Shown here: one piece after another, positions 24,701 through 36,500 of the stretch
Position numbering within the stretch: the first letter of the stretch is position 1
Layout: each line of letters opens with the position of its first letter
DNA from: Protonemura montana
Taxonomy: Eukaryota > Arthropoda > Insecta > Plecoptera > Nemouridae
Length of the DNA stretch: 64,000 nt
Assembly: GCA_947568835.1 (NCBI GenBank)
Contig: OX387604.1
Location: 9,951,860-10,015,859, forward strand
Direction: 5' to 3'
Notes under the pieces: generated by a model
What the model was told of the DNA's origin: nothing
The model's database searches: none
What the model saw: the letters and a program-made list of their open reading frames with translations, nothing else
Made by a program: the position numbers and the translations under genes

Positions 24701-27123
24701 GTACAGAGAAAAATGATAGCGCATATTACTTCTTTTTTCGATTTATCAAACTCTCTCAGGCAAGAGTGACTAAAACAATAAAAGATAGGGGTCTAAAAGC
24801 CTGATGCCCGAGCTCCACCCCCGCAATTTCCCTTTTGCACTGCACTGCTATTCGGTTATATATGGTCGAAAGATTTTAACCAAAGGAAAATATCGATTTT
24901 CTATGTATACGCAAACGCATATGATTTACACGGCGTACTCTTCGACGCCTGTACCTACTCTCACGGCCAGTGCGTCAATAACATATTAAGGAACCATGTG
25001 ATAGAAGATCAGGTATCAAAATGGAAATGTTTGCAGGGATGGGGGACGGGGAATTAAACGAAACTAAATTATTGCCGCGTAAAATCCGGCAGCTAAATCT
25101 GGCAGATGAAATAGTACAGTGATGTGAAAGAAAAATTAAAATGGAGTGAACACTTAATCTGGCAGCGACAAACAGGGTGAGCTGAGAATGCGTGAAAAGG
25201 ACATAGAATTGTGATATCTGTCTAACTGTCGTTGTCTATCGGATTAGCAATACACACGACGAGCTGGGAATCCGAAGATTCAATCCGCGGACTCCCAGTC
25301 CCGTGTGTACAAACTACAGGCAATGAAGGAACAGAATTTCAGCGAATCATTGCTCGAGTATCATCAGTCATAACTAGCACAAAATGACACAAGAAAATGA
25401 GGCAAAGCTAAGACTAAGAACATAAGAAGATTAAGAAGCTGCACTCACTTATCTCTGGTAGATTAGGCTGCAGAATCGAGCAGTCTGAGCCCCTGCATTT
25501 TCTGACGCTTCCAAGACAAAAGCTGACTGAGTGGTGATCCTTAGATTTGTTACCGCTTAAGTGCGGAGGGCCATCGAACGAGTCCGGTGCCGAATTTGTT
25601 TGCTTTCTCATGAAAAATCGTCTTCTCTTCTCAGCGGTTTTTGTGGGCGCCATCGAAGAGTTGAGCGCATGACCTTCAGCCAAGGGCCGAGGGTGGCTGG
25701 TCAAGCCCACTTCTTTGGTACGACTCTCATCCATGGACCATTGATGCTTCAGCTTCGGACGCGCACTCGCGTCAAATATCGTCGGGCGTACGGGAAGTGG
25801 GCTTTCATTGATTGTATCGCGATCCTCTTCGTGATCAAACGATTCAGATTCGACGTCAATTCGTACCCCTGCGCTTGGCGGTTTAGGGGTAAGTGTAGTA
25901 AGACGTGACTTTGAGGTGTCAGTACCAATCGAATGCAGATTAGCAGCAGCTTTCATGAGCAGGAAAGAGCGTCCGTCTTGATGAGGAAGGGTAGCCGAAC
26001 GCTTGCAACTTCTCCGAGGTAATTTCTCTGATTCAGGAGATTTGGAAGCTTCAAAAAAGGCAGTATCCTCACAGGTTACAGTCAGTGGTGCAGGGTAATC
26101 AAGCGCAGTCGACCTGGTCACTTCTGGCTGCAGGAGAGGAGAGCCGGGAAGACCCTCCGAGCACAGGTAGTCTACGTTACGTGGAGACAATGGCCGGAAA
26201 TGTTTTGGGGATGACGGTGGGCCGGGAATCTTCGGGATGACGAACGAATCCAACTTAGTGATTGGCTCTGATTGTTTCGAAGTGGCGAGGGGTGTCAGGC
26301 AAGGGAGGGGGGAGAAAATAGATACCGGGCATGATGGCTCCAACCCCATTGGGATATTAGAACGCGACGATTTCGCTGACTGTGATGACCCAGGAAAAGG
26401 CGAAATCAAATTAGCGTCTTCATATTTGAAGGTAATTGGCGAAGACGGTATGGTGCGGGGAGTAGTAGGACGAGAATGCTTAGGAGATGCTGGTGGTCCT
26501 GGAATCTTCGGGATGAACGAGTCGGGATACTTGCACGACAACGGGGCTGTCAGTTCCGGGAAATGGGGCATGTTTGGGGCCGAAAGTCTGATGGGAGTTG
26601 TTGGAGCGGTAGCTGAGAACCTGATAGGAGAGTGGGGTGTGTCCATGATTTTAGGCACAAGACAATTATAAAAACTTGACGCGAGAGAGGAGGACGAGCC
26701 GGGCATGTACGATAGAAATGGTCCCGTGGCCGACGAGGTCTGAGGGCCAGATACTTGAGGTCTGGGTATTTGCATTTCCGGGATAGTCTCTTCGTGGCGT
26801 TGCGCAGCGACACAAGTTGAGGGCGGACACGGCAGATTCAAAAGGGCGCTGACGGGGACGGAGCCTAGCGAGTCAAGCGAGCGGGATCGCTGGGCTTTGA
26901 ATGTGGATGACGACGTCGGCATTTCGTAGTTATTGTTCTGCCAAGATGTCACGTCGGGCTCGTCCAAAAGAGACAGCATCGATCCCCCGAGGTCAGGGGA
27001 CGCGATCCGAGGATCATCGTTGAGGAACGAATTCGAGGTGTCTTGCCACGTGTCTGACAGTGACCTCTGACCTGGCACAAACCGCTGTCGAAGCGCCTTG
27101 GCTCTCGACGAAAGGAAGTACAT
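15777..27123 (-). CDS. PLEKHG7: RhoGEF with DH and PH domains, PLEKHG7-like
   Basis: Predicted guanine-nucleotide exchange factor for Rho GTPases. Fourteen coding exons (minus): 27123-25449, 20230-20096, 19668-19395, 18934-18714, 18593-18552, 18458-18409, 18300-17767, 17680-17585, 17321-17217, 17130-17014, 16928-16754, 16660-16365, 16277-16035 and 15911-15777. Phases agree throughout, giving about 1365 aa. The first 800 residues are Ser/Pro-rich and probably disordered. The DH domain starts near residue 955 (REAVWDLYQSECAFLYDHL) and includes LTDLLVAPVQHIMKVPLILK. The PH domain follows (IIIEGPMQLWD, YVVLFDDMLLITRRKK) and ends in QTWVLKLRDTQDKW. EAVWDL..SEC at the DH start, NLDEL and the VVWPSIFELD linker favour PLEKHG7 over PLEKHG5; this rests on memory of the family. 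The start is the first in-frame Met after an acceptor at 27172. A 6-codon upstream ORF (27151-27134) precedes it. DH-PH identity is secure; the exact paralogue is less so. Confidence 0.85.
20231..25448. other. Large first coding intron of the RhoGEF
   Basis: 5.2 kb between coding exons 1 and 2 of the RhoGEF. It contains the G-rich tract at 20936-20985 and several small open frames with no recognisable domain. GC-richer blocks at about 22060-22600 and 23520-23650 could be regulatory, but no motif was identified. Confidence 0.5.
20936..20985 (+). repeat. G-run tandem repeat, potential G-quadruplex
   Basis: Five runs of G on the plus strand: 20936-20940, 20947-20951, 20959-20963, 20970-20974 and 20982-20985, separated by 6-7 bases. 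It looks like an imperfect GGGGGTAG-containing tandem repeat. The G-rich strand is the template strand of the RhoGEF. Confidence 0.7.
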
Positions 27124-27172
27124 GGCTTGCCCGCTAGTCCCGGATCTCCATGCGGCCCGTAGATACTGCTAC

Positions 27173-29199
27173 CTGGAAATAAGAATCAATGGATGGGCTT
27201 AGCTGGAGGGCTTCACTACCTCTACCTATTGTTTGATTTATGGCACGCTAGGAGAGGACACAGAAGCACGACAGTCGCCATGGATTAATTGGCAACTGTA
27301 TGCCAATTAGTTACCCGAGTCTTTGTACTCGTGTGTCAAGCATTGTGTGCTGAAATACATAATGCTTCCGAGCCATGTAGGTTGGATATTCTATCTATCC
27401 TATTCCTATGTGAGGATCCCCGTCCCTGCCCACCCACATCTACACCCCCGTTCCATCCCGTCCCGTTCGTCCTGTCCCCATCCCACCACGCGCCATCGCG
27501 CCATCCACGACATCCCACGCATGTGGCCCGTCCCAGGGCTGGCGTTAGCTTGGGGCAGGCTATGCATGCTACACGCTGCCACCCCTTCTGTCCCTATCCC
27601 TGCACTCTACGCTGTCCCTCCCTAGTTCCTACCCAGAGCAACAAGTGAGTGGGAGGCTGAAAGCTTACGCTTGATCACCCCCTCATCCATCTACCCACCT
27701 GTGCAGGCGACGGTAATAATCGATGTGCTCCATGAATTATGATAATTAATTATTATAGTCGGCAGAACATAGCACGTACGGCAAAGTGAAACTTCGCCGG
27801 CGCCTGTGAAGTGAGCACGGGGCAAGCAGAAAGTGGCAATTACCTCCACAAATGTTTAGCTAATGCTATTGGGTATGGTTGGACTTGACTATGTGCTAGG
27901 TATTGACTAAAGATATCAAAATTGGAATCGGATCCCAATTGAACAGTATTCTGATTGGACGTGATTGTACTGATCATTTCCAATTTTTAATATAGTTTTC
28001 GTGGAACAAGAAATTTTGGGCAGTGGCACAAGAAATAGATATGTCTGTGGCGAACACATGGCACGAGCTATTCCAAACTAGAACGGATAAGCGCATCGAT
28101 GCAATATGATGCGATATGCGATATGCGATATGCATCGTTGCGATGCATATCGTATATCACATCTAGGAAAACTAGGAAAAAAAATTTACAAGGAAAACTT
28201 GGATTAAATTGAACTCTTATTTCTACCGATAGTCACCCCATTTTTAAATGCACTCGGATGCCTCGGACAATCTTATCCTCTTCAGTGCTTCAATTTTATT
28301 CTTTCGAGAGAAGGTATCAGCTAAAAATGAACCATCTCATCCCGATTCCTGCTGTCCTAGTTTCTAAATCAGTCACATTTATTACGGAAAATGTGAACCT
28401 GATGAAATATCGCTTAAAAGTAGAAGGGTGCATAATCAATTTTGCGTTGAATGCTTTGAGTGGCAAGCAGGGAAGTGATATGTAATTATCTAAATGAGAC
28501 CATAACGCTGAAATGACAATCTTGCAATTATCTTAAGAGACGTTAATATTGTCAAAGATAAAAGATAAAGCGAGGTGTGGATAATGTAGATATGCATCGC
28601 TTTTCGCGGTATAGGTATGTCAAAGCGCATATAATGGAAGTTTTGGTTGCAGAGTGATAAATCCCAGGCCAGCTAGAGCCTTTATCCTACTGTAAACAAA
28701 GATGAACAGTGCTTCTATAGCTACTGCCTTGTTTCGATCGCTAAACCAGTGGCCAGCCACCTACGGACGTTTGTGGTAACAAAAGCATTTACACCGTGTA
28801 AATTGTATTTTATTACCAGAAGGAACGTGAGATAAACATCCACCATGAAATGTTCACTACTAAACCTTACAGTGTTTATGTGAATATTTATTGAGAAAAA
28901 ATGTATGAAAATGTTCCATCAAATCTCGTATCAGATTTGAATGAATTTATGGGGGCGTGACGAACCACCTACACTATTGATGCTAGTTCATAATCATTAC
29001 TTTTAAGTACATTATTATTATTATATTATTATTTTCACTTCCACTATTATACCAGTATATTATTACCATTATTATTACCATTATACCAAATATAATACTA
29101 TATCATATCATACTATATTATATTATACACTATTATTATTATTATTATTATTATTATGCTATTTGTAATACATTTTCAAATATTCATAAATCATCAGAA
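27173..29199. other. Upstream region of the RhoGEF, no gene seen
   Basis: It contains a C-rich, low-complexity block (about 27415-27625) and a short (GCGATAT)n run at about 28106-28130. An (ATT)n microsatellite covers about 29017-29155. RhoGEF 5' UTR exons and promoter are expected here but no boundary could be fixed. Confidence 0.45.
29017..29155. repeat. ATT microsatellite
   Basis: Imperfect runs of ATT/TTA units with interspersed ACC, ending in a nearly pure (ATT)n run at about 29130-29155. Confidence 0.8.
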
Positions 29200-30599
29200 A
29201 AAATTACCTTAACAAATACCGACACCGTCGCAAGAAATTGCAAGCCATGGGTCACTGCTGCCATTAAACGCCAGATGAAAACACGGGACAAATTGTACAA
29301 AAAATGGAAAAACTCGACAAACATGACCCACAGAAAGGCATACAATAGTTGCAGGAATGACATTATTCAAAAATTACAAAAGTTAAAAAAATATACTACA
29401 AAAAATGTTTTAACGATTGTCAAAATGATAGGGTAGAAATCTGGAGAGTAATTAACGAAATGATCGGCAAAGTACCCTCGAGCTCACCAGATGAAATCAT
29501 CACAAAATACATGGCAAAACTGTACGAGCCCAGTAATTGAAGATCACTTTGTTGAGTCTTTTCATGATGGGGTACAGAATGTTAGCCACAACTGCTCGAT
29601 AATAACAAGCCCACAAGTGCCAGTGTATGCAATGCAATCAATGTTGCTACGTAAAGCTACAGCTAGCTCTATTTATGAAATAATTCTTCAGTTAAACCCA
29701 AAAAAAGGGCCGACTACTTGATGCAATTCGCACGAAAAATATTCTGCAGATATCGAAGAATATAAGCCCGCTGATAACAAAATTTATCAATTTAATCATA
29801 GAAACTGGTGAAATCCACGACGCTTTGAAGCACTCTATTGTCAGACCTATTTATAAAGCAGGAGATCATAAAGAATTTAACAATTTTAGACCTATTGCGA
29901 TCCTACCTGTAATTGAGAAAATCTTCGAGCGATTTTTATCAAACCAATTGATAAGTTATTTAAATGAGTTTAACATTATTGACAAAAGATAATATGGTTC
30001 CCAAAAAAAAAGAAGAGTACTGGTATGCTCCTTGCTGATTTTTCTGATTAGGTTTGTGGAGCTCTCAATAAAAATTTGTATGCTGTTGTTATTTTCATAG
30101 ATTTTTTAAGACATTTGATACCTTGCTGCACGATAGACTCCTCACATCGCTTGAAAACATTGACATTCGTTGACATATTTTATCCCTTTTTAAATTACTT
30201 GAGCAATAGATATATGACTGTAAAATATCTTAATACGTCTAGCAAATCAAAGAAGTGTCAAACATGTGAACCCCAGTGTACTTGATATGTGTACACGAAA
30301 TGCTGTCAAAAATTGTAAATTGTGACATGTTTCTATACGCAGATGACACTGCACTTCTTCCCATTCACAAAAACTTTCATTCTGCGAACGAAATTATCCA
30401 AAATGACTTCAACAACATTACATATCACCATCACAATTTACTTGTAACACATGGATTTAGTTAAATTAAAAAAAAAAAGTTATTATTATAATTAATATTA
30501 TTATCATTAGGTACTATCGTTACTTTATTATATAATTATTCTACAAAGCTTTTATAGATACGATGTACAATAAATGTTAAATAAATAAATAAATAAATA
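29200..30599 (+). mobile_element. LINE reverse transcriptase relic
   Basis: Broken reading frames across this stretch carry reverse transcriptase landmarks in order: KPWVTAAIKRQMKTRDKLYKKW (29245-29310), then RPIYKAGDHKEFNNFRPI and LPVIEKIFERFL (29845-29940). LYAVVIFIDF (about 30077-30105) and the palm motif FLYADDTAL (30331-30357) follow. Several frameshifts and stops separate them, so it is inactive. After the palm motif only about 240 bases remain before the (AAAT)n tail (about 30577-30598), so the C-terminal part is deleted. The tail resembles that of the LINE 3' end at 2310-2865. Confidence 0.85.
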
Positions 30600-31594
30600 G
30601 TAAACGTTAAAGAATCGGTAGGTAATAAACTTGTCCGTGCCGTCGCATACTCTTGCAATTTGGCAGCTGGCTCCTCTAAATCCGTCGAATTTTCTCCGTT
30701 AATAAGGAGACTCGTCTTTGGTGAAGATGAGGACGATGGATGTCTGCTCCTTTGTGTGAATGAGTAGTCTACCAGGAGCGCTCATCTCGTCTCACTCTCA
30801 TCTCCAACTTTATAAGGGATGCTAACACAAGTAATTTCCGGTTGAGGGAAGCCCATGTCAGATACATGTCTTTGACAGGATACCATCGCACAGGGCTCAA
30901 CCACCCAAAATCACCCACTACGCCGGCTAATCTAACGCGACTTTGGGCTTACACATTATAGCGACGCGATAGCAAATAATCTTTTAGGAATACACTTCCA
31001 CGTCGATATATTCGTTAATAATTACTATGATCCTAATTACCAGGCTATTTGTGGCCTCGCATTTACTGAGCCAGAAGAAATTCGTCGGAAATTCAGTTTC
31101 TGTCGGTAGGTAACAACCTAATCTTCGAATACGACTGGCTAATCATATCTGTGTAACGTGGTCGAACTCGGAACGCTAATTGCCAATTACGCTCATCGAA
31201 ACCCGAATCAATTGGATTGCGATAATTGAATTGCATCAATACACACACAATAACCGCTCATTTGCCGCGTCCGTCGCTCTGAACCCGTGTCACATTTCAA
31301 TTGTCTGTCAGGCATGCATTTAGACAGAGCAACGTACGCGGCTCGATTAACGAGAGGAACAGATATCTTATTAAATATCCCCACTTATCCACCAAATCAC
31401 CCTGAACACTAGAAAACTCTTAGTCGTGGCTTGCATGAAACCAAACGAGATTGATTTTTGGCTATATAGCGTACATGTTATCTTACCCTTTTGATTGGGG
31501 TGAGCTGAGCGCGTCGTGCGGAAACGCTCGGCATCCAGCCAGCTCCAGATAGCGACTGCTTCAGGTGGGACCTTTGGATATTTCGCGGTGGTGG

Positions 31595-31632
<38 letters not shown>

Positions 31633-33584
31633 ACAACTTGGGCGCAACCGTCGTGAACTTCGGAGGGCAAGCGCGGCAGGGGCAGGGACGCCACACCGTA
31701 TAAGCCAAGCACCAAGTGCCGGCACCACAAAAAACGTGCTCATGATAAGATTCTCCGCGATTTAGGTGCCAGTGGCCATCACCAGCAAAACCACAAAACT
31801 AGGGGTTATTGAACTGTCACATGTTCCCTATGGATTAGGAAGTTGGTGGGTTGGTGAGTGCCAGGAAAACCGCTGGGGTTGTAAAACGATTGGTATGCTA
31901 ACTGGATTTCAACATATCGAGGTTGGAAATTTGCAAGCATTTTCAGTTTCTCCACTAGAGAAACTGAAAGAGGTACAAACAAAGGGGGTTGTAAAACTTG
32001 TAAGACAAAAAATTGTAAAACTTTTTATTATAAAACTATCAGTCAAATTGATGGCCTAAATAAATGCACAATCGGTAACTGTCTGTATTCTTGGTCCTCA
32101 TATAGGGACGGTAGATCAACATAGCACAGGCTAATGTTTTTGTTTATCACAACCAAACCATATGACAATAAAAAACGGACGTATCAGAGCACCATTTTAC
32201 TGGCCCAATAGATTTAAAAATTTGGTTTGGAAATGAAAATAATACGAGTAACGGTGTTCGTTTAAAAGCATTGAAATACTGTATGAAGCAAAACTTTGTT
32301 CATGAAATGGAATTATGTCAGCAATGTACAAAATTAAGCACTTGACAGTTTGGAGGTAAACATCTACAGAGATACCAGCATCTAGTTTAGTATGTAATAG
32401 ATGCCCAAATAATTCGAAATAAATTCAAATAAAAGCATCGCTTATGTGCAAGCACAATAATGTGATGTTTAGTGTATAAGCATATAAGTTTCCATTATCT
32501 ATAGTAAGAGTGGACTCATAAAAGAGTTGCAGAATAATGACATTTATAATATGTGTCAGCTCCAAGGGAATCTGCTTTGCATTATGGCAATACTTGATAT
32601 ATGCACCAAAATATACTGTTATCATCCTTCGAAATCAGGGCGCATTTACTTTTAAATTGATATCACAACTCATTCCATTTAAGTGTGAAAAATTACACAA
32701 TTAGCTTAGTTACAATACAAAACTGTATGCATTCTTATTTGAGCAATATTGATTAGTCAAAAGCTTCCTTAGTCACCATTAACTATTAAGGTAAGAGAAC
32801 CGTTGTTTTTCACCTGCAAACTATTGAATTAATATAAAAAAATAACACTAAATAACAAAAGTGCCAACAAACAACATACCCGTGGCTTGGTACCCACATA
32901 TTCCACTGGAAACAGAATGCTAAATGTTTTTAGCAACCAAACAACTTTAATGTGTCGAGGCAATCTTATAACATTCCGCAAAACTTCAAACATGACAAAT
33001 ACCGTTTGCATAAAATACATCCCTTCTCGTTGAAATACTTTCTCAAGGCATATTGCTTACAATCTTCTTGTTTTAAAACGTACACAAACATACAGTAAAC
33101 CATGCACATGCACTCGACACAAGCAAAATATCTAAAAAAGAACAATGCGATAATTTAGCTGCACCTAATGGCATCTGGCACCATGTGGGGATCATACTGA
33201 CATATTAACCAAGCATCTCCTTCTCAGATAAAGGAAGGTGCATAAATTGATATACAGAATGCATCAGGATTGCTATGGACCACTAAATTTTCAACATGAG
33301 AGCACCGACAGCCAATCCAAGTTATAAAAATATTCCATCAGTAGACACGAGAATGCCCAACTGCGATCACAAATGCTTAAAACATTAAATAATTTTGTTC
33401 CAAAAATAAAAGTATCCCCTCGCAAATTTTCTAGCAATCTCAACCGTTTTGCTTACGCCGAAACCGAACAAATAATTTACTCGTGCCAAATTAGCTAAGT
33501 TTGCCCCAATTTCCAGGCAACACCCAAAAGACCAAAAAGCGAGAGAATCCCAAAACGAGTAATTCAAATGGAATATGTGCTGTG
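30600..33584. other. Intergenic region and probable LAP 3' UTR
   Basis: No coding region supported. It contains a (GGCGTC)n hexamer repeat at about 31588-31630 and a small hairpin at about 31947-31970 (CAGTTTCTC / GAGAAACTG). The right part, next to 33585, is presumably LAP 3' UTR. Confidence 0.45.
31588..31630. repeat. GGCGTC hexanucleotide repeat
   Basis: Tandem GGCGTC/GTCGGC units directly visible. In other frames they translate to Asp-Ala or Pro-Thr strings, which explains the spurious open frames on both strands. Confidence 0.9.
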
Positions 33585-36500
33585 TCATTTCTGACGTGAG
33601 ATCATCAGGCCTATGACATTCTTAGTCTGTTCCATAATGCCAACAGCCTGGTCATATTCAATCTTGGAGAAATCAACTCCATCCACTTCTAGGATCTTAT
33701 CCCCGGGCATTAGAGCACCGCTGGCTGGCCCATCCGGTTCCACTTTGTCGACGTAGATCCCCAGCTGTAAAAAGTAAATGTTTTAGCTACCACAACTGTG
33801 ATATGTCAATGGGCAACCATGCCAATAGTGCCCCACAATTTTATAGGGAAGGAGTTATGGTACCAGTTTGATCAATAATGAGATTTCTTGCAACACCATT
33901 AATTGCTAAAGCAATTAGTAAGTTCCTTAATTTCCTAACCTTTTTTTATTTACTTTCATAAACAACATTCATGTTTAAGTCATGGGTTACGAGCAAGTTA
34001 ATTGAACAGGGTAAGCTGGTGATGGGGAGGGGGAAGAAATTTAGGTGTAATAACTGCCTCTTGACATCCTTTACATATTCACAAAGACCAATTTTTGAAA
34101 CACCTGGCTCTGACCATAATAGGGAACGGAATCAAAGGATCAGCCCCAGGATGTGGTTTGCTTCAACGAGCCAACATAACTATGCGCTAAAACTACTTGA
34201 TCCTGGCCTCGACCGGGCATTGGCAGGCCAAGGCTGCTTGCTACCTATCACTAACTGAAAAATAAAATAAATCGTTTGAACCACCAGCTTTCCACATTCA
34301 TCTTTTTGCTTTTCTTCCACCCGATAACTATACAAGATAACTACCAACATCTGATATGCAGCCTTTCTACCAGGGACCGGAATTTTGATGTTTTTTGATT
34401 CCGATTCCATGTTACATAAAATGAAAATTCCAATTCCACACGGAAAATAATAAAAATTCCGATTCCGATAAGCTCATAAGAAAACTTTAGATTCCAGAAA
34501 ACGCACAGTAAAAACGTTGATTTTGATTTTAATTGTTCTGTTCGGTATCAAAATACAAATTATAAAAATGTGGACTGCAATGCTCTCAGCGTCGCGACAA
34601 AGGGGTTAGTCTAACTGAACTAGTTAGAAATGCAAATAGTCACGAAGCCGCCTACAAGAACAAAACTATAGTGTTATCACTTTGGTAAGTCCACAGCCGC
34701 CCTACGCGACTTCGCAACGAAAATCAAACCATTGCAAGTAACCAGCTGCAAAGAATCGAATTCGCAGTAGAAACAAAAATACTACTAATAACCATGATAA
34801 AACAAAGATACATTTTTAATAACAAACCTACCTGTTTTATTCTCAGCTAGTTCAGCCCACAGACCACATAGACAGTGTTAATTTTGAATATAATTTGTTC
34901 GGTAAAATGACAAATTCCGATTCCAATCAACTAAATGTAAAAATTCCGATTCTGATTCCAATTTCAATTGACTAAACATAAAAATTTCAATTCCAATGCC
35001 AATTCCATTTACCAGAAAATAAAAATTCCAATTCCGATTCAAAAAAAAAAAATTGATTAATTCTGATTCTGATTCCGGTCCCTGCTTTCTACACCGAATT
35101 AGTTGTGTTAAGAAAATTAGACTCACCGAGTCAGGTTTGTCAGCCGTGGCAGTACCTGCGCAGATGCTGAATCCAAGACTGGGATTCTTCACAAAAGTCA
35201 GCGGGAACTGAATCACGAAAAAGAAAAGTTAGAATTCCATCAAATGCTAATAAATCAAAGTTGTATTGCAAGCCTAGTTATTAATTAAATGAGCTTGGCA
35301 AGCAGTGTTCACAAGTACCAGATAAAATCTTGAGTGTTCTGTTAATTTAAGGAATCTATTGGAAAGTTTTTAATCCATTAAAGTTTACCAATATCAAGCA
35401 TCCCATTATGTCACTTTAGCATGAACGTGTTTAGTTCTAAACATTTTATAATAATTGGTGAAAGAAAAAGAAGATGAGTGCAACCTTTGGGTTAGCGCTA
35501 ATGTGTGAATTTCCGAGGGTCAAACAAGCCACAAGACCACTATGCCTGTAACCTTTGAATGCTTGCTGCAGTCCTTTTTAACAAACCCCACAATTAAATA
35601 ATTGACTCAAAATATTAGCGTTTAAAATGAGCGTAAACCAGTCTTAAATGCGAGTTATCTGCGAGAAAAAATGAGGCTACTAGGCTCAGAGGTAAAGAGA
35701 GAAGGGAGTAAGCTCACTCCATCCACCTTCATTTATCAATAAAAAAAAGCAGAGCGATTTGATGGCCAATTGTCATACATACCACTGTCGGGTTCTTGTG
35801 TTGTCCAAACACCCACGTAGGAGAAGTGGGTGAGTTAGGTGGAGCCTGAACCTTCACAGGGGACATTCGCGATGGAATTCGACTCTTAAACTCCTCTGTT
35901 GTTACGTTTGCCTCTAATATTGACTTCTCGGCATGTGCCCCATTCTCGTTTTCCGAATTTTCACCTTCGGTGTCCTCCATATCGGCTTGGCTGCCATTGG
36001 TTGAAGAGTTATCTGAGTATAGTTTCATATGCTCAGGGAACGGTGTCACTGTTGGAGATTTGGGAAGAGGTAATTGGGTGGCATGGAAACCAGGCTGGAG
36101 CAGCTTAGTGGGGGAATTGCCAGATGGTTGAATCAGTTTAGTTGGGAAATTGCCAGAGGGTTGGATCGGCTTAGTTGGGAAATTGCTAGATGGTTGAATC
36201 AGCTTAGTTGGGAAATTGCCAGAGGGTTGGATCAGCTTAGTTGGGGAATTGCTAGATGGTTGAATCAGTTTAGTTGGGGAATTGCCAGAGGGTTGAATCA
36301 GCTTAGTTGGGAAATTGCTAGAGGGTTGGATCAGCTTAGTTGGGGAATTGCCAGATGGTTGATTCAGTTTAGCTGGGGAATTGCTGGATGTGACTATGAT
36401 GGGCTTTTTAGCAACTGGCATCTTAGAATCTTTCGAGGTAATGGACGGGATTTTTGAGAGAGACTCACGAGGTCGTTTGTGAACTGTCTTGTCTCGCAGT

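Noticed and set aside
26237-26671. 144-residue plus-strand open frame
   Set aside because: It is the antisense shadow of the first RhoGEF coding exon, which has full phase and motif support.
31371-31765. Open frames on both strands rich in Asp-Ala, Pro-Thr and Arg
   Set aside because: They are translations of the GGCGTC hexamer repeat in different frames.
31766-32059. 97-residue plus-strand frame after the hexamer repeat
   Set aside because: No recognisable family, low-complexity end, and it overlaps a small hairpin; insufficient support.
36074-36457. Plus-strand frame with repeated [12 protein letters not shown] units
   Set aside because: Antisense reading of the LAP coding minisatellite.
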